A stretch of DNA of 64,000 nucleotides from Alicyclobacillus fastidiosus (GTDB lineage Bacteria > Bacillota > Bacilli > Alicyclobacillales > Alicyclobacillaceae). Shown one piece after another: positions 36,585-46,030 of this stretch. The stretch lies in contig NZ_CP104067.1 in NCBI RefSeq assembly GCF_026651875.1, forward strand, positions 3,472,001 to 3,536,000. Reading direction: 5' to 3'. Below the pieces are notes generated by a model. The model was not told the DNA's origin and did no database searches. It saw nothing but the letters and a program-made list of their open reading frames with translations. How positions within the stretch are numbered: the first letter of the stretch is position 1; every line of letters starts with the position of its first letter. Made by a program: the position numbers and the translations under genes.

Positions 36585-39208
36585 TACAAGAGTTCCCTCG
36601 CTTTCTCAATCAACTCATTCAGGCGATTCATCGCCTGAAGTGGCGTCATCGAGAGCAGATTCTCCGCTGCCACCGCCTCCGCGAACGACCGATAGGGCCC
36701 GTCGAACAGCGCGAGCTCGGGCGACGTCTGTGCCCTTTCCTTCCCATTCGCGGCGCCGCCGCCGCTCTCTTCAACGGGTCGCTCTCGCACTTCCGACGTG
36801 GCGGCCGCGAGCGCGAGAGCACTGTCGGCCCCAGCGGATTCACGGGCCTCAAGCAGCGCTTGTGCCCGGCGAACGACGTGTGGCGGGAGGCCTGCCAGTT
36901 TGGCCACCTGAATCCCATAACTGCGATCCGACGGGCGAGTGACGACAGTGTGCAAAAACGCGATGCCGTCTTTTTTCTCCTCGACCGCCATCGAATAATT
37001 GCGCACCGACGGAAACCGCTCCGAAAAGTTGATCAGCTCGTGATAGTGCGTCGCGAACATCGTCAAGGGCTTTTCCTCTCGGCTCGCCAGTTCCTCGAGC
37101 ACCGCCTCGGCGATGGACAACCCGTCGTAGGTCGACGTTCCTCGCCCGATTTCATCGAGCAAGACGAGGCTGCGCGATGTCGATTGGCGCAGGATTTCCG
37201 CCAGTTCGATCATCTCGACCATAAACGTACTCTGACCCCGGCCCAGGTCGTCCGCCGCCCCAATGCGCGCGAAAATCTGGTCGACTATCCCGACGACCGC
37301 CCGCTGTGCAGGTACGAAGCTCCCCATCTGCGCCATCATGACGATGATCGCCGTCTGGCGCATATACGTACTTTTTCCGCCCATGTTTGGACCCGTCAGG
37401 ACGATGATGTGCTCCCCTTGCACGAGCCGCGTATCGTTTGGTACAAACTGACCTGTGGCCATCGCTTCCACCACCGGGTGACGTCCGCCGACGATGTCAA
37501 TCCCCACGGAACGGTTGATTTGCGGCCGCACGAATCGGCGCTCACTGGCCACGTGCGCGAGCGACTGAACGACGTCGATTTGAGCGAGCGCGTCAGCGAA
37601 ACTCTGGATGTCGGTTCGCCGTTCCAGCACGCGGTCGCGAAACGATTGAAACAGCTCTGCTTCCTTAGCCATGGCGCGCTCCTCGGCGGAGAGGATCTCC
37701 GCTTCTCGCTCTTTTAACTCAGGAAGAATAAAGCGCTCTGCACCCGTCAGCGTCTGCCGTCGCTCGTACTCAGCCGGAACGCTTGCAAGATTCGCCTTGG
37801 AGACCTCGATATAGTACCCAAACACTTTGTTGTAGCCGATTTTCAACGACTTGATACCAGTTCGTTCGCGCTCTCTCTGTTCGAGGTCGCGCAGCCAGGT
37901 CCGACCCGACGTCTGCAAACTGCGGAGTCGGTCCAGTTCATCGTCCACCCCGCTTCGAAACATGCCGCCGTCCCGCGTGAGAGCCGGCGGCTCCTCGACG
38001 ACACTCGCCTCGATGTGGAGGGCGAGTGGCATTAGGTCCGGCAACTCGTCAATCAGCGACGAAACGAGTTCCGGCGCTTCGGCCGCCTCCAACGTCTCGA
38101 TAACGGCTTGTCCTTTGACGAGCGAATGCGCAAGCGACAAAAGGTCGCGCGCATTGGCGCTGCCAAATGCGAAGCGGGCGACCAAACGGGCGAGATCGTG
38201 AATGCCGCGTAGCGAATCTCGCACTTCTTCGCGCAGTATCAGGTCGTCGACAAAGAAGCCCACCGCGTCGTGACGGCGGACGATCTCTGCCTCCTGACAA
38301 AGCGGCCGCTCCAACCACGTTCGCAAAAGCCGCGCGCCTGCCGCCGTCACCGTCGCGTCGAGCAGCCCGAGCAGCGACCCCTTCTTCTGACCGTCTCGAG
38401 CCGTCTGTGTGATCTCGAGGTGATGAATGGCCGTCTGATTGAGGGCTAAGTGCGTGTTCCGAAACAGTGGGCGAGGATCTTGCAGGTGCCGAAGTTTCAT
38501 TTTCTGCGTTTCATCTATGTACGTCAGAGCAAGGAGCAGCGCGAGGGTGGACGCTGACGCCTCACAGAGCCCAAGCGCCGTCATGCTCGTCACATTGTAC
38601 TGCTCTTCGACGAGCTGCTTGGGGCCGCTCTTACGCGGCGTCAGTAGCGTGGCTGTACTCGATGCAAAGTGGTCAAGCCAACTCGGTACGTGGGCGCCGG
38701 CGTTTACGACGATTTCAATGGGACGCAAGAGCCGCAACTGGTCCTGACAAGCCTCTGCATCTGCCTCCCCGATGAGCACCTCCCCTGTGCCGACGTCGAC
38801 AAAGGCGAGGCCGAAGCGCTGGCCAGATTCGACGACAGCAGCTAGAAACCGCTGGTCCGTCTCTTTCGAGAGCGCTGTACCCGGTGTCACAATCCGAACG
38901 ACTTCGCGTTGGACCAGCCCTTTTGCCGCTTTGGGGTCTTCGACTTGCTCGCAGATAGCCACTCGGTATCCGCGGTCGATGAGCCGTTCTAGGTACTGCT
39001 CCACCGCGTGGTAGGGAACGCCGCACATGGGAATTCTCCCCGCCTCGCCGGCGTCTCGGCCCGTCAGTGTGATATCGAGTTCCCGACTTGCCGTCACTGC
39101 GTCCTCAAAGAATAGTTCATAGAAATCCCCCAGTCGAAACATCAACAGCGCATCCTGATGAGCTTCCTTCACTTCCTGGTATTGACGCATCATCGGTGTC
39201 AGTGCCAT
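36584..39208 (-). CDS. mutS: DNA mismatch recognition ATPase MutS
   Basis: 874 residues. The N-terminal mismatch-binding FYELF motif, the Walker A GPNMGGKST near residue 610, Walker B region LVLLDEIGRGTST and the helix-turn region end with a MutS C-terminal tail. Start at the ATG after GGAGGAAGAGTGT. It is followed directly by mutL. In B. subtilis cotE lies between ricA and mutS; here it does not. Confidence 0.97.
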   Translation of the reverse strand: MALTPMMRQYQEVKEAHQDALLMFRLGDFYELFFEDAVTASRELDITLTGRDAGEAGRIPMCGVPYHAVEQYLERLIDRGYRVAICEQVEDPKAAKGLVQREVVRIVTPGTALSKETDQRFLAAVVESGQRFGLAFVDVGTGEVLIGEADAEACQDQLRLLRPIEIVVNAGAHVPSWLDHFASSTATLLTPRKSGPKQLVEEQYNVTSMTALGLCEASASTLALLLALTYIDETQKMKLRHLQDPRPLFRNTHLALNQTAIHHLEITQTARDGQKKGSLLGLLDATVTAAGARLLRTWLERPLCQEAEIVRRHDAVGFFVDDLILREEVRDSLRGIHDLARLVARFAFGSANARDLLSLAHSLVKGQAVIETLEAAEAPELVSSLIDELPDLMPLALHIEASVVEEPPALTRDGGMFRSGVDDELDRLRSLQTSGRTWLRDLEQRERERTGIKSLKIGYNKVFGYYIEVSKANLASVPAEYERRQTLTGAERFILPELKEREAEILSAEERAMAKEAELFQSFRDRVLERRTDIQSFADALAQIDVVQSLAHVASERRFVRPQINRSVGIDIVGGRHPVVEAMATGQFVPNDTRLVQGEHIIVLTGPNMGGKSTYMRQTAIIVMMAQMGSFVPAQRAVVGIVDQIFARIGAADDLGRGQSTFMVEMIELAEILRQSTSRSLVLLDEIGRGTSTYDGLSIAEAVLEELASREEKPLTMFATHYHELINFSERFPSVRNYSMAVEEKKDGIAFLHTVVTRPSDRSYGIQVAKLAGLPPHVVRRAQALLEARESAGADSALALAAATSEVRERPVEESGGGAANGKERAQTSPELALFDGPYRSFAEAVAAENLLSMTPLQAMNRLNELIEKARELL

Positions 39209-39283
39209 ACACTCTTCCTCCCACCAGCACGGCAGAGATGACTTCCTAAAAGACGATAACCCTCGCGTCACGGTATGCACAAA

Positions 39284-39307
39284 GCGGCCGCCGAATTAGG
39301 CGACCGC
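39284..39307. other. GC-rich hairpin between ricA and mutS
   Basis: GCGG-CGCC/GGCG-CCGC stem with a GAATTA loop and one mismatch, followed on the minus strand by TTTGTG. It lies upstream of ricA and downstream of mutS start region; it may be a weak terminator or leader structure before ricA-distal genes. Confidence 0.35.
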
Positions 39308-39378
39308 CAAGGGGATGTCCGTAAAGGTCCTATCGTCGTTCCGGAACGACATCGATGCCTATTTCGAACATGTCGTGT

Positions 39379-39822
39379 TTAGTGTGCCGAACAAGAACAG
39401 CCGCCGCCCGTCGAACAACTGCCTCCAGATCCGCAACTGCGCGGCCCCTGTTCCACCGGCACCTCCGTTTTCAAGTGTGCGAGAAGGACGAGCATCACCT
39501 CTTGCAACATGGCGTTGAGTTCGTCTTGCGCGGCCTTGTACTGAAGTGCCACAGGAATCTCGGCCAGACGTGCCTCGATGAGCTCGGCTTGCTCCTTCAC
39601 CCGCTGATATTTATCGCTTTGTTCCCCTACGCGATCCTTTAGAACGAGAAGCCCATTCGTCTTCTTTTTCAGGTCGTCGAACAGCCCCTGTGCCTCCTGA
39701 TGACGCATCATTTTGTCGCGCGCCTGCCAGTACATGGACGCCGCCTCCGACTGCGCGATGCCGTTGGCAATCTCGTCCACCTTAGCAAACAGCTGTTGCG
39801 TCGTCGGATCCAAGACACTCAC
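39379..39822 (-). CDS. ricA: RicA (YmcA/YlbF family) with cysteine-rich tail
   Basis: 147 residues. The helical YlbF/YmcA domain is followed by a Cys-rich end (SCGSGGSCSTGGGCSCSAH), which fits the iron-sulfur cluster of the RicA-RicF-RicT complex that aids mRNA processing by RNase Y and the sporulation phosphorelay. GTG start overlaps the miaB stop (GTGA), so miaB-ricA are coupled, as in B. subtilis. RNase Y itself is encoded in this window at 55505. Confidence 0.9.
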   Translation of the reverse strand: MSVLDPTTQQLFAKVDEIANGIAQSEAASMYWQARDKMMRHQEAQGLFDDLKKKTNGLLVLKDRVGEQSDKYQRVKEQAELIEARLAEIPVALQYKAAQDELNAMLQEVMLVLLAHLKTEVPVEQGPRSCGSGGSCSTGGGCSCSAH

Positions 39823-41354
39823 GAGACACCCTCCTCACTGTCCACAAGTTGCCCCTTTAAGAGGAACGTCTGCGGATGCGTAATCACGACATCGACGTGT
39901 TCACCTCGAAGCGAACTATCGCCCGGGAAGAGAATGAGGTGATTGGTTCTCGTTCTACCAGTGAGCACCTCACGGTTGGTCTTGCTCTCGCCTTCGACCA
40001 GAACCTCGACGACCTTGCCCGCAAGCGCCTGGTTGCGCTTCAAACTGATCTCGTACTGAGCCTCGTTTAAGCGGCGCAAACGGTCCTTCTTCTCGGCGAA
40101 CGTAGCCTCATCTGCGAATTTCGCCGCAGGGGTGTTTTCCCGCGGGGAGTAAATAAACGTAAATGCATTGTCGAACTCGACTTCGCGGATCAAGGACAGC
40201 GTATCTTGGAACGCTTCCTCCGTCTCGCCGGGGAAGCCGACGATGATATCTGTCGTCAGGCTGACGTTTGGAATCGCTGTACGAATTTTATCTACCAACT
40301 GCAGGTAATACTCGCGCGTATGCGTGCGATTCATCCGCTTCAAGATGTCATTGTTGCCGGATTGAACGGGCAGATGAACGTGTTCCACGACGTGACTGCA
40401 CTCGGCGATGGCCAGAATCAGTTCGTCCGTAAAGTTCCACGGATTAGACGTGGTGAACCGAATGCGGTCAATGCCTTCGATGTCGTTGACCTGTCGAAGC
40501 AACTCCGCAAACGTAATCGTCCCCAAATCTACGCCGTAGTCATTTACGTTCTGGCCGAGCAGCGTGATTTCGCGGTACCCGGCTCCTACCAACTCACGCA
40601 CTTCAGCCAGGATATCCTCCGGCTGCCGACTGCGTTCACGCCCTCGCGTGTACGGGACGATGCAGTACGTGCAAAACTTGTTGCAACCATATTGGATATT
40701 GACCCAGGCGCGCACGCTGTCCTTGCGCAGCTTGGGGATATCCTCCACCGTCTCGGCCGCCTTCTCCCAGACCTCCATCACCGTCTCTTGCGACTGCTTG
40801 GCAGCCGTCAGAATGGCGGGCAAGCGATGGATGTTGTGTGTTCCGAACACCACATCCACCCACGGGAATTTCTCGAGCACCATCTTCTGCACGCCTTGCT
40901 CCTGCGCCATGCAGCCGCACAAGCCGAGCAAAAGCTCAGGGTTCCTCGCCTTTAACGGACGAAGCCGACCGATCTCGCCAAACACTTTCGACTCCGCATT
41001 TTCGCGGACCGCGCAAGTGTTGAACAAGATAAAATCCGCGTCCATATCGTCGTCGGTGTGTTCGTACCCCATCGCCAAGAGAAGGCCCGACATCACTTCC
41101 GTGTCGTGCTCGTTCATCTGACAACCGTACGTCTTAATGACAAAACGGTAAGGAGATCCGTCCGCTTTCTTGCCAACGCGGTACGCCTTCGTCAACGCAT
41201 CTATATCGTAAGCCACTCGCTCCACCTGATTGGGGCGATGTGTGCCAAAGGTCAGTCCAAGGCCTTGTTCCAAGCGCCCTTCGCGCGCCAGCTTGACCAG
41301 GTTTTCCAACCTCAACAACTCCTCGTGCCGAAGAAAAGATTTGTGATTGCACAT
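39819..41354 (-). CDS. miaB: tRNA methylthiotransferase MiaB
   Basis: 511 residues. The N-terminal UPF0004 domain has TYGCQMNEHDTE with its cluster cysteines, plus NTCAVRENA and GLCGCMAQ; the radical-SAM motif is CNKFCTYCIVPYTRGRE; a TRAM domain ends the protein. It turns i6A37 (made by MiaA) into ms2i6A37 in tRNA. The ATG at 41354 has a weak site. The divergent small gene at 41419 shares the upstream gap. Confidence 0.97.
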   Translation of the reverse strand: MCNHKSFLRHEELLRLENLVKLAREGRLEQGLGLTFGTHRPNQVERVAYDIDALTKAYRVGKKADGSPYRFVIKTYGCQMNEHDTEVMSGLLLAMGYEHTDDDMDADFILFNTCAVRENAESKVFGEIGRLRPLKARNPELLLGLCGCMAQEQGVQKMVLEKFPWVDVVFGTHNIHRLPAILTAAKQSQETVMEVWEKAAETVEDIPKLRKDSVRAWVNIQYGCNKFCTYCIVPYTRGRERSRQPEDILAEVRELVGAGYREITLLGQNVNDYGVDLGTITFAELLRQVNDIEGIDRIRFTTSNPWNFTDELILAIAECSHVVEHVHLPVQSGNNDILKRMNRTHTREYYLQLVDKIRTAIPNVSLTTDIIVGFPGETEEAFQDTLSLIREVEFDNAFTFIYSPRENTPAAKFADEATFAEKKDRLRRLNEAQYEISLKRNQALAGKVVEVLVEGESKTNREVLTGRTRTNHLILFPGDSSLRGEHVDVVITHPQTFLLKGQLVDSEEGVS

Positions 41355-41418
41355 CTATCACTTGATGATACCATAATGTGAGACGCGTCTCACGTGGAAA
41401 TAATGGAGGTGAATTGCC

Positions 41419-41667
41419 ATGTCGGACAAGCTGAATATTCCTACTTTCGAGGTCTATGTAACGGATCGGGAAGAAGGGTACGACGGGGCGGTCGTCGCCC
41501 CAGACAAGCAGTCGTTCGCAAGTGACTTGCCAGACATCGACAAAATTGTCCGCGCGCACCAAGCGCTGCTCGTGTATGACAGTACGTGGCGGTACATCCC
41601 GTTTCATCAAGTTCGTCTGATCACCAAGGGCAAACGCCGTTTTGCGCTCCCATGGCCGCTCGTCTAA
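41419..41667 (+). CDS. Small hypothetical protein, 82 aa
   Basis: Starts at an ATG after GGAGGTGAATTGCC, a strong ribosome site, and is divergent from miaB. The product is soluble, acidic at the start and basic at the end, with no motif I recognise (segments TFEVYVTDREEGYDGAVVA and QVRLITKGKRRFALPWP). The upstream CATAATGT at 41370-41377 is the same octamer found before the recombinase at 51148 and resembles a sigma-E -10, so sporulation expression is possible. Confidence 0.75.
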   Translation: MSDKLNIPTFEVYVTDREEGYDGAVVAPDKQSFASDLPDIDKIVRAHQALLVYDSTWRYIPFHQVRLITKGKRRFALPWPLV

Positions 41668-41681
41668 CCGGATCGCAAAAA

Positions 41682-41715
41682 GCGCGTAAGCCTGAGCGAA
41701 GACCTGCTTACGCGC
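41682..41715 (-). terminator. Terminator of the YheC/YheD operon
   Basis: 10-bp perfect stem GCGCGTAAGC with a 14-base loop, followed on the minus strand by TTTTTGCG. It lies 40 bp after the stop at 41755 and would also face the small plus-strand gene. Confidence 0.75.
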
Positions 41716-41754
41716 ATCCTCAAGACCACAGGACACAACGCTCGCACCTCGTCC

Positions 41755-43023
41755 TCAGGTTCCAGAGCGGTCCCTCAATTGGTCGATGACGCCTTGTAGC
41801 GACTTTTGACGAATCTCCGGTTCGTCAAACTTCATCGGTTTCGAATTCGCTTCGAAAAACCAGGGATGCCCCTGTGGGTCGATGCCGATATCCATGGACA
41901 TCTCACCGAGTTGGCCTTGGTACCCAAAGTCGATGGCTTGGGCGGCCTGCACAACCGCTTGCACCAACTCGTCATTGACGCTCGACGCGTGCTCCCCAAA
42001 ACTCTCTTCGAGCACCGCGTCCGCATTCGCGATGGATCCGCCATTGGGGACGTGCGTCGTAATCCGGCCTGCGCCGCTGACGCGAACCCCCCGCCCCACC
42101 ACTTGCCAGACATCACTCTGTTTTTGGAGCAGGACGCGAAAATCACAGGGATGACCCCGATACTCAATCATGGGGATAGCCTGCTGAATGACATAGCTCC
42201 CAGGCACGCGTTCGCGACGCACCGTATACCATACGGTGGACGCCGTACTACAGACATACTTTTGCGTCGAGCCGTGCTTGAGCACAGAGACACCCCAGCC
42301 ACCTTTCACCGAGTCGATCCGAATCATACCGTGGCCGACACTGCCACCCGCTGGTTTCAGATACACGGAGCTGTGCTTTTTCAACATGCTGACGAGTTTA
42401 TCCTCATTCAGTTCGGGCTCCGTATCAGGTAAGAAGCCGCTCACGCCCCATTGCTTCAACATCTCGTAAATGCGCGCCTTGTTAAAGTACTCTGGGTTGA
42501 ACATGGGAATCCCCATCTGGCTGCAGATCTGCCGCGCGCGTATGGCACTTGGACGACGTTCCAACGCGCGCGTTGGAATGCGGTTGTACACGGCCTGCGG
42601 CCGTGGGCACGGAATTCGTACCCAGCGCTGTTGGCCCAGTCGCACGTAGCCATACCAGATATTCCCCAGCTGTACTTCGTTCGTTGGGATGACGTACATA
42701 AACGCGCCCGTTTCGCGGGCGGTCGCGATGACATCTCGGAAATTAAGCCGCGCACCAATAAACCCGTTCTTCCCTTCGCCGGCGAGAATGGCAAAGACGG
42801 GACCCACCTCGGCAACTGCGCCTGTTTCCTTCAGCGAAATTGGGCACCGGTACAAAATCTGGCCGCGGGGGAGGTTCGCTGTGATCGGCAACTGTATACC
42901 GCCGCCTGCGAACCTTGCATGTACGGGCCACTTTTTCCCCTTATTAGCCAGCGGCCGGACGGCGTTCGCGATGTGGTTGCCCTGTCGCAACCACACCAAT
43001 TCTGCGTTCTGTTCTTGGCTCAA
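41755..43023 (-). CDS. YheC/YheD-type ATP-grasp protein (1)
   Basis: 422 residues of the spore-coat-associated YheC/YheD family. An N-terminal domain (GPVFAILAGEGKNGF) precedes an ATP-grasp fold: lysine in SSVYLKPAGGSVGHG, the CDFRVLLQK segment, and the metal-binding end MDIGIDPQGHPWFFEANSKP. ATP-grasp enzymes join a carboxylate to an amine or thiol through an acyl phosphate. The TTG at 43023 follows GAGGGG by 9 bases. Last gene of a four-gene ligase operon; the substrate is unknown. Confidence 0.88.
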   Translation of the reverse strand: MSQEQNAELVWLRQGNHIANAVRPLANKGKKWPVHARFAGGGIQLPITANLPRGQILYRCPISLKETGAVAEVGPVFAILAGEGKNGFIGARLNFRDVIATARETGAFMYVIPTNEVQLGNIWYGYVRLGQQRWVRIPCPRPQAVYNRIPTRALERRPSAIRARQICSQMGIPMFNPEYFNKARIYEMLKQWGVSGFLPDTEPELNEDKLVSMLKKHSSVYLKPAGGSVGHGMIRIDSVKGGWGVSVLKHGSTQKYVCSTASTVWYTVRRERVPGSYVIQQAIPMIEYRGHPCDFRVLLQKQSDVWQVVGRGVRVSGAGRITTHVPNGGSIANADAVLEESFGEHASSVNDELVQAVVQAAQAIDFGYQGQLGEMSMDIGIDPQGHPWFFEANSKPMKFDEPEIRQKSLQGVIDQLRDRSGT

Positions 43024-43042
43024 AAGATGTGACCCCTCTTCC

Positions 43043-44512
43043 TCATCGAGCCCCTGCGACTTTTGCCCGACGCGTTTTAACGCTCGATTTGACGCTCGTG
43101 CGCTGGGTGGGGATGCCCCATTCGACGCGGACGTCCACGTTTTCATTCCACGTCCGTCCTTGTTCGATCATGACGAAGAGCGGCTCGATATACTCCCGGT
43201 ACTGACTGTATGCAGCGTGCCGCCGAATGGTCTCTATATTGCGTTGAATCAACGGTCGGATTACACCGACGTTCCCGTCATAAAAAGCGGTTTGCACATT
43301 TGGCGTATACAGGTCGGGAATGCTGAAATCCCGGTAATGTGTGGCGAGCATGTGCGCCAAATGGAACGCTGCGGTGGTGACGGTCTCGCTGCATATGAAA
43401 CTAGCTGGCGTACGGTATTCAAAGCCACCGTAGTCCTTGTGTCGAACATCGCCAAGGTACCCATACTTTGGTCGTCGCCAGCCGGCTGTCTGCCTGACTT
43501 CGACAGCCATCAGAGGCAATCCCAAGTAGTTGTCCAGTACTTTAACCAACTGACTGGAGAACGGAATCCCCGAGAAATGGATGTGTCCGCCGGTACAATA
43601 CGGTCGAAATGGCATACTGCCAGCCCGCCATTCGACGTTGGCCCGGTTAATTCGCTCACTTGCCTCTCGCATCGTTCCTCTCAAGTTTTGCAAGAGACCG
43701 TTCGGCGTCGGGTCTGGAGAGGGACGAAGCTCCAACAACGGCAGTCGCTTGCCGTCAAAGTTTACACTTCGGTCGTCGCACCCGACGCGACCCCGCCTGG
43801 TGAAATAGTTGCTGGCGAGGACCATCTTCCCCTGTGGATTGCGTAGCATCAACTCTACGTCCGAGCCCAACGTCACCGTGTAGGTTCCGCGACGCGCCTG
43901 CTCCTCCCGCTCCATAAAGGCCGTCATCGCATCTTTGTACATCTCGAGCATGCGCCCTTCGAGCACAGGCGTCGCGGTCACGTCCATCACCTGCAGCAAG
44001 CCCTTGGGTCCGACACCGATACTGACCATCCCAAAATCGAGCCCAAGCGCGTGCAAGGTTCTCGTGGCAAGAAAAATAGCCCGCCGCGTCTGTTTGTCTT
44101 CGGTCACCGCGATCTCGTCGAACGACGCGTGGACACGCGATATTCGTGCGCTGGCCCAATTCGCACCAGAGTCGGATCGGAAACAACCAATCGGCACTAA
44201 ATCAAACATCGGAATTCGGTACTGCCGACTAAACGTCGTGACCCCACCGAACTTGGTCGTCCGCGCGGCCACGCGAACGCCGACGCGGCGAAGGAATTTG
44301 CCCATTTCCACGCGGGACGCAATTCGCGCAATGGCATCCTTGGTGTTGAGTACCGAACCTTGCTGTGGGTCGCTCTCCTCAGCAGCACCCCAGCGGAGTA
44401 AGACATCTGAGTCCGTTACCGAATTTGTCGCGACATATCGAGATAATCGAGATAATTTCGCCAACAACCTCTTCGCAGAAGGCTGGTTTCGATGTAGTAG
44501 GTAATACGCCAT
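43043..44512 (-). CDS. ATP-grasp-like/phiEco32-type COOH-NH2 ligase fusion
   Basis: 489 residues in two parts. Residues 1 to about 210 look like a reduced ATP-grasp (VLNTKDAIARIASRVEMGKF, then LGLDFGMVSIGVGPKG). From about 215 to the end is a glutamine-synthetase-fold amidoligase: VTLGSDVELMLRNPQGKM, LLELRPSPDPTPNG and CTGGHIHFSGIPFS, the marks of the phage phiEco32-like ligase family (Pfam 14395 in my judgement). Such enzymes make amide bonds on peptides or proteins. Being fused and flanked by YheC/YheD ligases, it points to stepwise tailoring of a spore-linked substrate. Confidence 0.85.
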   Translation of the reverse strand: MAYYLLHRNQPSAKRLLAKLSRLSRYVATNSVTDSDVLLRWGAAEESDPQQGSVLNTKDAIARIASRVEMGKFLRRVGVRVAARTTKFGGVTTFSRQYRIPMFDLVPIGCFRSDSGANWASARISRVHASFDEIAVTEDKQTRRAIFLATRTLHALGLDFGMVSIGVGPKGLLQVMDVTATPVLEGRMLEMYKDAMTAFMEREEQARRGTYTVTLGSDVELMLRNPQGKMVLASNYFTRRGRVGCDDRSVNFDGKRLPLLELRPSPDPTPNGLLQNLRGTMREASERINRANVEWRAGSMPFRPYCTGGHIHFSGIPFSSQLVKVLDNYLGLPLMAVEVRQTAGWRRPKYGYLGDVRHKDYGGFEYRTPASFICSETVTTAAFHLAHMLATHYRDFSIPDLYTPNVQTAFYDGNVGVIRPLIQRNIETIRRHAAYSQYREYIEPLFVMIEQGRTWNENVDVRVEWGIPTQRTSVKSSVKTRRAKVAGAR

Positions 44513-44539
44513 TCCCCACGTCCCCCTCTCTCCGAGGCT

Positions 44540-45928
44540 CTATTTCGCCGTTTTTGTCGCCAGGTAGATGGCATACCGCATCGGCCGTTCGAACGAAAGG
44601 TCTACCAGGTCCTGGCGTCCTTTATCCGTCGTGGGCGCCTTCCTCGGTTTGGAGTTCACCTCGATGATCCACACTTTCCCCGACGTATCCAGACCTAGGT
44701 CGATACCCAGTTCGCCAAACGTCCGTCCTGAGTTTTTTTCAAGCGCGTCGACAACCTGTCGAGAAAGTCTGCGAATCTGGTTCTTCGCCCGCGTTCTCTG
44801 GTCCGCCTTTGCCAGGCATTCGGCAAGCGCATCGTCGACGGGCATCGCATCTCCGCCACCGCTCAGATTGGACGTGAAGTCACCCGACTTGGCGACACGA
44901 GCGAACATTTTCGTCCGTTTCCAGTCCCCGGTCTGATCCCGCTGCATCAAGATGCGGAAATCGGCAGGTCTTTGCTGATACGTTGCAAGAGGTACCCCTT
45001 CTTGCCAGATATACGGTCGATTCTTCAACCTTGTGCGAAATGCGCTGAGGACTTCTTTCGCAGATGATCCCTTTCCACGCAAAATCGAGGATGTCTTCTG
45101 TTTTAACTCGTACGTAAGTGACCCGTCTCGGTGCTTGACAAACCGTGCAATCCCAAGACCCAGGCTTCCGTGCAGGGGTTTCAGAAAGGAGACGGCGTGT
45201 GCGTTGACAAACGCAACGGCAGACGAAAAGGTGCTGTGCCTTTGCGTCTTCGGCAGGTGGTCGCGAACGGTCAAGTCGTCCTTGAGCCAGTCATAGACCT
45301 GCCACTTGTCAAAGAATCCGTCGTTAAATAGCTTTTCGCCATACCGCATTGAGAGGGCTTCGCGAATTCCCTGAACATCTTTGTCCCTCTCCAACTTGCG
45401 GGAATGTAGTTGGTCGTAGATCACGTCCGGCAGGGGCAGTTCACGTCGGTACCACTTGCCCTCGTGCAAGACGTATCCGGAGACGGTCCCCTTCCGCAGG
45501 TTGACCGAGAGAATATTGAACACAAAACAAACGGCACCGTGTTCGCACCCTGCCTCCACCAAACGTTTGAGCGACTGGGTTTGACTGGTGTTGCGGAGCG
45601 TCTTTGCATCTTTATCCCACCGCGGGTTCGAGAGGATTCCAATGAGTGGCCCGAACTGAATTCGCCCTCTTGAAACCCCCGCTGGCATCTGCCAGGTGTA
45701 TTCCGTCAACCGAAGTTGTTCTGCTGCCTTGCTGCTCATCGACAAGGCGTCATTCGGCAATGACCGATCAATTACGGCCGGAAGCGTCACCCTCCGTCCC
45801 CCATGGACACATTCCACGGAACGAAACGGTGTGATTGCTGCCAGATGACCGGCAGAGGGGTTCAGACGCAGGAGTGGTTCCGCGCTTTGGAACGTTTTTA
45901 CGCGTAGCTGTCGTTGCTCCCCTTCCAT
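44540..45928 (-). CDS. YheC/YheD-type ATP-grasp protein (2)
   Basis: 462 residues. The N-terminal half has IGILSNPRWDKD, the family mark; the ATP-grasp half has VSFLKPLHGSLGLGIARF, DFRILMQRD and LGIDLGLDTSGKVWIIEVNS near the end. Start ATG after GGGAGC. It lies between ligase 3 and the amidoligase fusion, 27 bp from the latter. YheC and YheD of B. subtilis are found with the forming spore; their chemistry is not settled. Confidence 0.88.
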   Translation of the reverse strand: MEGEQRQLRVKTFQSAEPLLRLNPSAGHLAAITPFRSVECVHGGRRVTLPAVIDRSLPNDALSMSSKAAEQLRLTEYTWQMPAGVSRGRIQFGPLIGILSNPRWDKDAKTLRNTSQTQSLKRLVEAGCEHGAVCFVFNILSVNLRKGTVSGYVLHEGKWYRRELPLPDVIYDQLHSRKLERDKDVQGIREALSMRYGEKLFNDGFFDKWQVYDWLKDDLTVRDHLPKTQRHSTFSSAVAFVNAHAVSFLKPLHGSLGLGIARFVKHRDGSLTYELKQKTSSILRGKGSSAKEVLSAFRTRLKNRPYIWQEGVPLATYQQRPADFRILMQRDQTGDWKRTKMFARVAKSGDFTSNLSGGGDAMPVDDALAECLAKADQRTRAKNQIRRLSRQVVDALEKNSGRTFGELGIDLGLDTSGKVWIIEVNSKPRKAPTTDKGRQDLVDLSFERPMRYAIYLATKTAK

Positions 45929-46030
45929 GATTCACGGCTCCCTTCCTATGCGAATCCGAAAAGGCCCAGTGTTTCACAGGAGCGAGTTACGCCGCACAGT
46001 GAACCCCTTCGGACAACCGCTTCATGCATC